A stretch of 64,000 bases of DNA, from NCBI RefSeq assembly GCF_900095745.1, contig NZ_FMIR01000019.1:496001-560000 (forward strand), in the 5' to 3' direction. Both the position numbers and the translations under genes were made by a program. This DNA comes from Microbacterium oxydans (GTDB lineage Bacteria; Actinomycetota; Actinomycetes; Actinomycetales; Microbacteriaceae). Shown here piece by piece: positions 55,827-64,000 of the stretch. The notes under the pieces are model-generated. The model ran no database searches. It saw only the letters and a program-made list of their open reading frames with translations, and had not been told where the DNA came from. Every line of letters begins with the position of its first letter. Position 1 is the first letter of the stretch.

Positions 55827-56597
55827 TCAGACGTTCAGCCCCAGGTGCGGGATGCCGAGAGCGAATGGGCTGAGCGCGAGCTTGCGACGGTCGACGTACA
55901 TCAGGGAGTCCTGTCGCAGTGCCGCCGGAGTCGGCGCCCCCGTGGCCACGATCTGCTCCAGGAGGGCGTCCGCCGCGGTCGACGCGTTCGGGGTGGTGGC
56001 GGGGAACGAGATCCGCTCTGCGAGCGCCTTTCCGCCCACCGGCATCACATGGATGTTTCCCGCTCCCGCCTTGAACGCGATGGTCAGCGAGGTCTTGCGA
56101 CGCGCCGCCCACCGTTCGGCCCTGGCGAGGGCGTCATGCGCCGGGTCGGCATACCAGACGTGCAGTTGCGCCTCCGACCGCCCATCCCCCAGCGCCGCCG
56201 TCGCCTCGTACAGCGAGACGAGCGTCTGGGTCAGGACGGGAGCCAGGGCATCGAAGTCCTCGACGGACCGCTCCCCCGGCAGATAGCTCCCGTTCGGGAG
56301 GAGGGCGATGTCATCCGCGCGCCACCGGTAGGGAAGAGCGGAGTCGGGCAGCGACTCGAAGTTCCGATACTCCTCGTCGGCCGCCGCATCCGCCTGCTCG
56401 ACGAGGATGTGCGCGCCGCCGCTGCCCGAGGGACGCACGGTAACGAGCCGCGCACCGTCGTACCAGCGGACGAAAGGCCCCTCGGCGATCGTGGGAGCGA
56501 CGCCGAGCACGATGACCGCATCGCGGATCGCCTCCGCGAACGGCGTCCCGACCGTCGCCTCACCGAATTCTGCGCTACGCCAGTCGAAGACACTCAT
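55827..56597 (-). CDS. Hypothetical protein, unrecognised family
   Basis: A 256-residue soluble protein with no signal peptide or membrane helix, starting MSVFDWRSAEFGEATVGTPF. It is not a family I recognise. The middle contains WRADDIALLPNGSYLPGERS and the C-terminus LMYVDRRKLALSPFALGIP. It lies 12 nt after whiA on the same strand and is probably co-transcribed with it. Confidence 0.75.
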   Translation of the reverse strand: MSVFDWRSAEFGEATVGTPFAEAIRDAVIVLGVAPTIAEGPFVRWYDGARLVTVRPSGSGGAHILVEQADAAADEEYRNFESLPDSALPYRWRADDIALLPNGSYLPGERSVEDFDALAPVLTQTLVSLYEATAALGDGRSEAQLHVWYADPAHDALARAERWAARRKTSLTIAFKAGAGNIHVMPVGGKALAERISFPATTPNASTAADALLEQIVATGAPTPAALRQDSLMYVDRRKLALSPFALGIPHLGLNV

Positions 56598-56609
56598 ACG
56601 GCGAGTCTC

Positions 56610-57587
56610 TCAGACGTCGAGTCCCACGGGCACGGCGGCCTCGGTACCCGGAATGCCCTCCTGCTGAGCGCGCTTGTCGGCCATCGCCAGCAGACGGCGG
56701 ATGCGTCCGGCAACGGCATCCTTCGTCAGCGGCGGGTCGGCGTGATGGCCGAGCTCGTCGAGGCTGGCGTCCCGGTGAGCCAGACGCAGCTCTCCGGCGA
56801 CCTTCAGATGATCGGGCACCTCGTCGGCCAGGATCTCGAGCGCGCGCTCCACACGGGCACAAGCGGCGACAGCAGCCTGCGCCGAACGGCGCAGGTTCGC
56901 GTCGTCGAAGTTCACGAGGCGGTTGACCCCGGCCCGGACCTCGCGGCGCTGACGGAGTTCTTCCCACGCGATGGCGGTCTTCTGCGCGCCCATCTCGTTG
57001 AGGATGGTGCGGATCGCCTCACCTTCGCGCACGACGACGCGCGGCATGCCGCGGACCTCGCGCGCCTTGGCGGCCACGCCGAGCCGGTGCGCTGCACCGA
57101 CGAGAGCCATCGCCGCTTCCGACGACGGGCAGACGACCTCGAGCATGGCCGAACGGCCCGGCTCGCTCAGCGTGCCCGCGGCGAGGAACGCGCCACGCCA
57201 CAGGCCGGCGACCTCGGCCCGAGAGCCGGTCGTGAGGCGGTTCGGGAGCCCCCGCACGGGGCGCCGCCGCTGGTCGAGGAGCCCCGTCTGACGGGCGAGC
57301 GTCTCGCCCTGGGCGATCACCCGCACGGCCCACCGGGCACCATCGTTCGCGGTGCTCGACTGCACCTGCGCGATCTCGGGACGCACGCCATAGATCTCGG
57401 CGAGGTCACGTGCGACGCGGCGCGCGAGCGTCTCGGCGTCCACCTCGGCCTCCACGGCCACACGGCCGGCGATGGAATGCAGACCACCGGCGAACCGGAG
57501 GATCGCGGTGACTTCCGCAACTCGCACCGTCGGGGGTGCATTGCGGATGCTGACCAGCTCGGCCTTGACGTCGGTGGTTAGTGCCAC
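56610..57587 (-). CDS. whiA: DNA-binding protein WhiA
   Basis: A 325-residue regulator with an N-terminal LAGLIDADG-derived domain (VKAELVSIRNAPPTVRVAEV, LWRGAFLAAGTLSEPGRS) and a C-terminal helix-turn-helix (LRLAHRDASLDELGHHADPP, LTKDAVAGRIRRLLAMAD). In sporulating Actinobacteria it activates division genes with WhiB; in unicellular species its role is less defined. It lies 67 nt after rapZ, with no yvcK gene between them. Confidence 0.96.
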   Translation of the reverse strand: MALTTDVKAELVSIRNAPPTVRVAEVTAILRFAGGLHSIAGRVAVEAEVDAETLARRVARDLAEIYGVRPEIAQVQSSTANDGARWAVRVIAQGETLARQTGLLDQRRRPVRGLPNRLTTGSRAEVAGLWRGAFLAAGTLSEPGRSAMLEVVCPSSEAAMALVGAAHRLGVAAKAREVRGMPRVVVREGEAIRTILNEMGAQKTAIAWEELRQRREVRAGVNRLVNFDDANLRRSAQAAVAACARVERALEILADEVPDHLKVAGELRLAHRDASLDELGHHADPPLTKDAVAGRIRRLLAMADKRAQQEGIPGTEAAVPVGLDV

Positions 57588-57654
57588 GACACTCCTTCAC
57601 GTTCACGCGCCGGGTCGCGGCGCAAACGTCCAGCTTACTCGGCCGGGCGGACCG

Positions 57655-58527
57655 CTATTCTCGGCCGAGGTCTCGGTGGCGGACGTTGACGGCGACGCCG
57701 GGGATCGCGGACAGCCTGCGCGCGAGCTCCTCCGACATCGCGACCGAACGGTGTTTTCCGCCCGTGCAGCCGATCGCGATCGTGGAGTGGCTCTTGTTCT
57801 CGCGCTGATACCCCTCGAGGACAGGCACGAGGGCCGTCGAGTAGGCGTCCAGGAACTCCATCGCACCCGGCCGCGAGAGGACGTACTCACGGACCGTCTC
57901 GTCCTGGCCGGTCAGGCCGCGGAGTTCTTCGTTCCAGAACGGGTTGGGCAGGAACCTCATGTCGGCGACGATGTCGACGTCGGTCGGCAGGCCGTACTTG
58001 AATCCGAAGCTGAGGAGCGTCACCCGGTGACGCGCCGCGCCCTCCTCCGAGAAGATGTCCGACACCTGTGTCGCCAGTTGATGGATGTTGAGTCTCGAGG
58101 TGTCGATGACCAGGTCCGCTGCCTCGCGGATCGGTGCGAGCCGGGTGCGCTCGATGCGGATCCCGTCGAGGAGCGTCCCATCCCCCTGGAGCGGATGCGG
58201 TCGCCGGACGGACTCGAAGCGCCGCACGAGGACGTCGTCGGAGGCGTCGAGGAACAGGACACGGACGGACCCGCGAGAGCGGAGAGCTCGCGCGACCCCG
58301 GGGAAATCGTCGAAGAGGTTGCGGCCTCGGACATCGACCACGGCGGCCACCTTGGGAAGCGCATTGCCGCCCATATCGGTCAGATCCAGCAGCGGCCGGA
58401 GGATCTGGGGCGGGAGGTTGTCGACGACGTACCAGCCGAGATCCTCCAGCGCGTTCGCCACCGTGGTCCGGCCCGCGCCGGACATTCCCGTGACGATGAG
58501 GAACTCGCCCTTTTCCTCGTCAGACAT
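57655..58527 (-). CDS. rapZ: RapZ/YvcJ family nucleotide-binding protein
   Basis: A 290-residue P-loop protein. The Walker A is TGMSGAGRTTVA and a Walker B-like segment is VRVLFLDASDDVLVRRF. The C-terminal RapZ domain has LLSFGFKYGLPTDVDIVADM and the conserved IGCTGGKHRSVAMSEELA. In E. coli RapZ is the RNase adaptor for GlmZ decay; in Gram-positives YvcJ hydrolyses nucleotides and its target is unclear. It sits between uvrC and whiA as in most Actinobacteria. Confidence 0.95.
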   Translation of the reverse strand: MSDEEKGEFLIVTGMSGAGRTTVANALEDLGWYVVDNLPPQILRPLLDLTDMGGNALPKVAAVVDVRGRNLFDDFPGVARALRSRGSVRVLFLDASDDVLVRRFESVRRPHPLQGDGTLLDGIRIERTRLAPIREAADLVIDTSRLNIHQLATQVSDIFSEEGAARHRVTLLSFGFKYGLPTDVDIVADMRFLPNPFWNEELRGLTGQDETVREYVLSRPGAMEFLDAYSTALVPVLEGYQRENKSHSTIAIGCTGGKHRSVAMSEELARRLSAIPGVAVNVRHRDLGRE

Positions 58528-58561
58528 TGCTCAGTGCTCCCTCTCCCCCTCGGCCTCCAGC

Positions 58562-60465
58562 CTAGCGAGTGGACAGGTGCGAATGGATGTTCTGGGCGAG
58601 CACCGGCCCGATTCCCTGCACTTCTTCGATCTGTCCTGGTTCAGCCGCGCGCAGCGCGGCCACCGAGCCGAAGTGCTTGAGCAGGACCTTGATGCGGGAT
58701 GCGCCGAGCCCCGGCACCTCGGCGAGCACGGAGGAGATGTCGTTGCGCCGCCGCTTGCGCTGGTGCGTGATCGCGAAGCGGTGCGCCTCATCACGAAGAC
58801 GCTGCAGCAGATAGAGCGCCTCGCTGGTGCGCGGCAGGATCACCGGGAAGTCGTCGCCGGGGAGCCAGACCTCCTCCAGGCGCTTCGCGATTCCGCACAC
58901 CGCGATCTCCGGGTGCCCGGCATCGCGGAGGGCACGGGCCGCCGCTTCCACCTGCGGTTGCCCACCGTCGACGAGCAGCAGCTGCGGCGGGTAGGCGAAC
59001 CGTGGCTTGCGGCGCACCGTCGCCTCACCCAGATCTTCTGCGACGACCGCCTCGGTCGTCGGATCGATGACCTCCGGTTCCTCGGGACGATCGAGGTAGG
59101 CGAGCCGACGACGAAGCACCTGGTACATGGAGTCGGTGTCATCCGTCGTCTCGGCGATGTTGAACGAGCGGTACTGGTCCTTGCGAGGAAGACCGTCTTC
59201 GAACACCACCATCGACGCCACGACGTTCGTGCCGCCGAGATGCGAGATGTCGAAGCATTCGATGCGCAGCGGGGCCTCGGACATCCCGAGCGCCTCCTGC
59301 AGGTCTGTGAGGGCCTGTGTGCGGGCGACGTAGTCGCTCGTGCGACGGGTCTTGTAGCGGATCAGCGCCTGCTGCGCGTTCAGCGTCGCGGTGCGCATGA
59401 GGTCGGCCCGCTGGCCGCGCTGCGCGACCGCGATCTCGACCTTCTTGCCACGACGCTCGCGCAGCCACACCTCGAGCTCGGCAGCGTCGTCGGGCAGTGT
59501 CGGGACCAGGATGCGGCGAGGGACGTCCTGCGCCTCGCCGTACGCCTGCTGCAGGACCTGTTCGACGAGATCGCCACTCGAGATGTCGATCTCCTTCTCG
59601 ATGGTCAGCGCACGCACACCGCGCACCCGGCCGCCGCGGATCACGAAGTGCTGCACCGCCGCCGCCAGCTCGTCCTCGGCGATCCCGAAGAGATCGGCGT
59701 CCTCGTCGGAGGGGAGCACGAGTGCGCTCTTACCCAGCACCGCTTCGATCGCCGTGAGCTTGTCCCGGTACTTCGCCGCCGCCTCGTAGTCCATCGCCGC
59801 CGAAGCAGCCAGCATCCGTTTGGTGAGCTCGCGGGTGAAGCGCTCATCACCGCCGGCCATGAACGCCACGAAGTCATCGACCATGGCCCGGTGCTCCTCG
59901 ATGCTCACCGTCATCGAGCAGGGACCACCGCACTTGCCGATCTGCCCCGGGAAACAGGGCCTGCCGGTCTGCATCGCACGTTTGTAGCTGGAGTCGCTGC
60001 AGGTGCGGATCGGGAACGCCTTGATCATCAGATCGATGGTCTCGTGCACCGCCCACACCTTCGGGAACGGACCGAAGTACCGCGCACCGGGGATCTTGCG
60101 ATTGCGCGTGACGATCACCCTGGGCGCTTCGTCGGCGAGCGTCACCGCCATGAAGGGATACGACTTGTCGTCCTTGTAGCGCACGTTGAACGGCGGATCG
60201 AACTCCTTGATCCACATGTATTCCAGCTGCAGCGAGTCGACGTCCGTCGACACGACCGTCCACTCGACGGATGCCGCCGTCGTGACCATGCGCCGGGTGC
60301 GCTCGTGGAGCGTCCGCAGCGGGGCGAAGTAGTTCGACAGGCGCTGACGCAGGTTCTTCGCCTTGCCGACATACAGCACCCGGCCGGACGCATCACGGAA
60401 GCGATACACGCCGGGATCGGTCGGTATCTCCCCCGGCCGCGGCTTGTACGGCAGCACGTCGGCCA

Positions 60466-60466
<1 letters not shown>
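58562..60466 (-). CDS. uvrC: Excinuclease ABC subunit C
   Basis: A 634-residue nuclease that makes both incisions in nucleotide excision repair. The N-terminal GIY-YIG domain is seen in DPGVYRFRDASGRVLYVGKA. The zinc/UVR cysteine region is RPCFPGQIGKCGGPC. The RNase H-like half includes ECFDISHLGGTNVVASMVVF and LLLVDGGQPQVEAA, and the C-terminal helix-hairpin-helix pair is VPGLGASRIKVLLKHFG. Its ATG shares one base with the uvrA stop (TGATG). Confidence 0.97.
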
Positions 60467-63354
<2,888 letters not shown>

Positions 63355-63363
63355 CGAACAAGT

Positions 63364-63960
63364 CTACGAGGGACCACGGACATCGGCTCCGACTCCGGCT
63401 TCCACGACGGCATCTCCCCCGCCTGGGGCCGTGTGCGCCGGCTCCGCATCCGCCCGCTTCGAAGCCCGCAGCGCGAGCAGTACCCCCACGACGAGGGCCG
63501 CGGCGGCGACCGGCGCGAGCCATGCCGTTCCTCGGTCGACACCGCCCGGAGCGAGCAGCCACATCGCGAAGACCAGCGGCTGCGAGAGGAGCTGCACGAC
63601 GAGGAACCGCAGGAGGGTCGGCCCCAGCACCCGCAGAGCGAGGCGCGACCGCAACGGCACGACCAGGCTGAGCGCGGCGAGGACGTGGATGGCGTGCACG
63701 AGCAGGAGCGCAAGAGCCGTCCGGCCGGGAGACGGCTCCGTGAGGATCACGCCGAACGGGAGGCATGCCGCAGCCGTCCACGCCGTGAGCGTGCGAGGGA
63801 TGACGACGGCGACCAGGGCCGCGACCACCGCGATCCCCTGCCAGAGGGGGAACGGGACCAGCACCACCGCGCCGACCGAGACGACGCCGAGGAGGAGCAG
63901 CCGGATCGTGATCCCGGGTACGGCACCCGGCACCCGGATCCGCCGGATCGTACGACTCAT
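63364..63960 (-). CDS. Hypothetical integral membrane protein
   Basis: A 198-residue protein with about five hydrophobic segments (for example LLLLGVVSVGAVVLVPF, LWQGIAVVAALVAVVIP, AWLAPVAAAALVVGVLLAL) and a short polar tail. The family is not recognised. Its ATG overlaps the stop of an upstream reading frame by 4 nt, and it ends 9 nt before uvrA. Confidence 0.75.
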   Translation of the reverse strand: MSRTIRRIRVPGAVPGITIRLLLLGVVSVGAVVLVPFPLWQGIAVVAALVAVVIPRTLTAWTAAACLPFGVILTEPSPGRTALALLLVHAIHVLAALSLVVPLRSRLALRVLGPTLLRFLVVQLLSQPLVFAMWLLAPGGVDRGTAWLAPVAAAALVVGVLLALRASKRADAEPAHTAPGGGDAVVEAGVGADVRGPS

Positions 63961-64000
63961 CGTCGCACCGCCCTCATCCGCTGCTGGCGCAGGGCCGCCA
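63957..64000 (-). CDS. C-terminal end of an upstream gene (partial)
   Basis: Fourteen codons ending AALRQQRMRAVRR, with a TGA that overlaps the next ATG (ATGA). The basic tail and coupling suggest a real gene running into the window from the right. Too short to identify. Confidence 0.45.
   Translation of the reverse strand, partial: AALRQQRMRAVRR

Noticed and set aside
63355..63400. LexA/SOS box upstream of uvrA
   Set aside because: A TGTTCG stretch is present, but there is no matching GAAC half at the right spacing.

Overview
The window is a stretch of GC-rich actinobacterial chromosome, most likely from Microbacterium or a close relative in Microbacteriaceae. The evidence is RbpA and WhiA, a translational ileS T-box with an ultrashort specifier stem, a trigger factor with a Lys/Ala/Pro tail, and the actinobacterial order uvrA-uvrC-rapZ-whiA-...-gap-pgk-tpiA-secG-rbpA. 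The genus is inferred from protein character, not from a database search. No prophage, IS element or CRISPR array was seen.

Layout. (1) 1-9.3 kb: the end of an RNase E/G gene, a VKOR-family membrane protein, then the co-directional block ileS-folC-DUF4233 protein-ndk on the minus strand behind a T-box leader. (2) 9.3-11.1 kb: a DUF559 gene flanked by 31-nt direct repeats, and a pentapeptide-like protein. (3) 11.1-33.7 kb: an accessory island for import and breakdown of peptides containing D-amino acids. A minus-strand operon (23.0 to 11.1 kb) runs GNAT acyltransferase, SIS-domain protein, N-acylamino acid racemase-like enolase, class IV aminotransferase, M19 dipeptidase, glutamine amidotransferase, S12 serine hydrolase, and a peptide ABC transporter with a lipoprotein binding protein. 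Divergent from it is an M20 deacylase, followed by a plus-strand operon (24.5 to 32.6 kb) with a second peptide ABC transporter, an LD-carboxypeptidase and two tandem class A beta-lactamase-fold hydrolases. A DmpA-type (P1) aminopeptidase closes the block convergently. (4) 33.9-40.2 kb: valS, small proteins, an ArsR regulator with a repeated operator-like sequence, an M3 peptidase and a GyrI-like protein. (5) 40.2-49.5 kb: clpX, a deoC/aldehyde dehydrogenase cluster with its SorC-type regulator, clpP2, clpP1, a TPR protein and tig. (6) 49.5-51.2 kb: tRNA-Pro and tRNA-Gly, then a membrane HExxH protein. (7) 51.2-64 kb: rbpA, secG, tpiA, pgk, gap, sodA, a hypothetical, whiA, rapZ, uvrC, uvrA and a membrane protein.

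The most interesting part is region 3. The GNAT, racemase and M20 genes match the three enzymes of the described irreversible D-to-L amino acid conversion (N-succinylation, racemisation, desuccinylation). Here they sit with two peptide importers and several peptidases able to act on D-residues, which suggests muropeptide or D-peptide scavenging. A recurrent 15-nt imperfect dyad (GATACG-N3-CGTATC-like) lies twice in the divergent GNAT/M20 promoter region and three times before the second operon, suggesting one regulator controls both arms.
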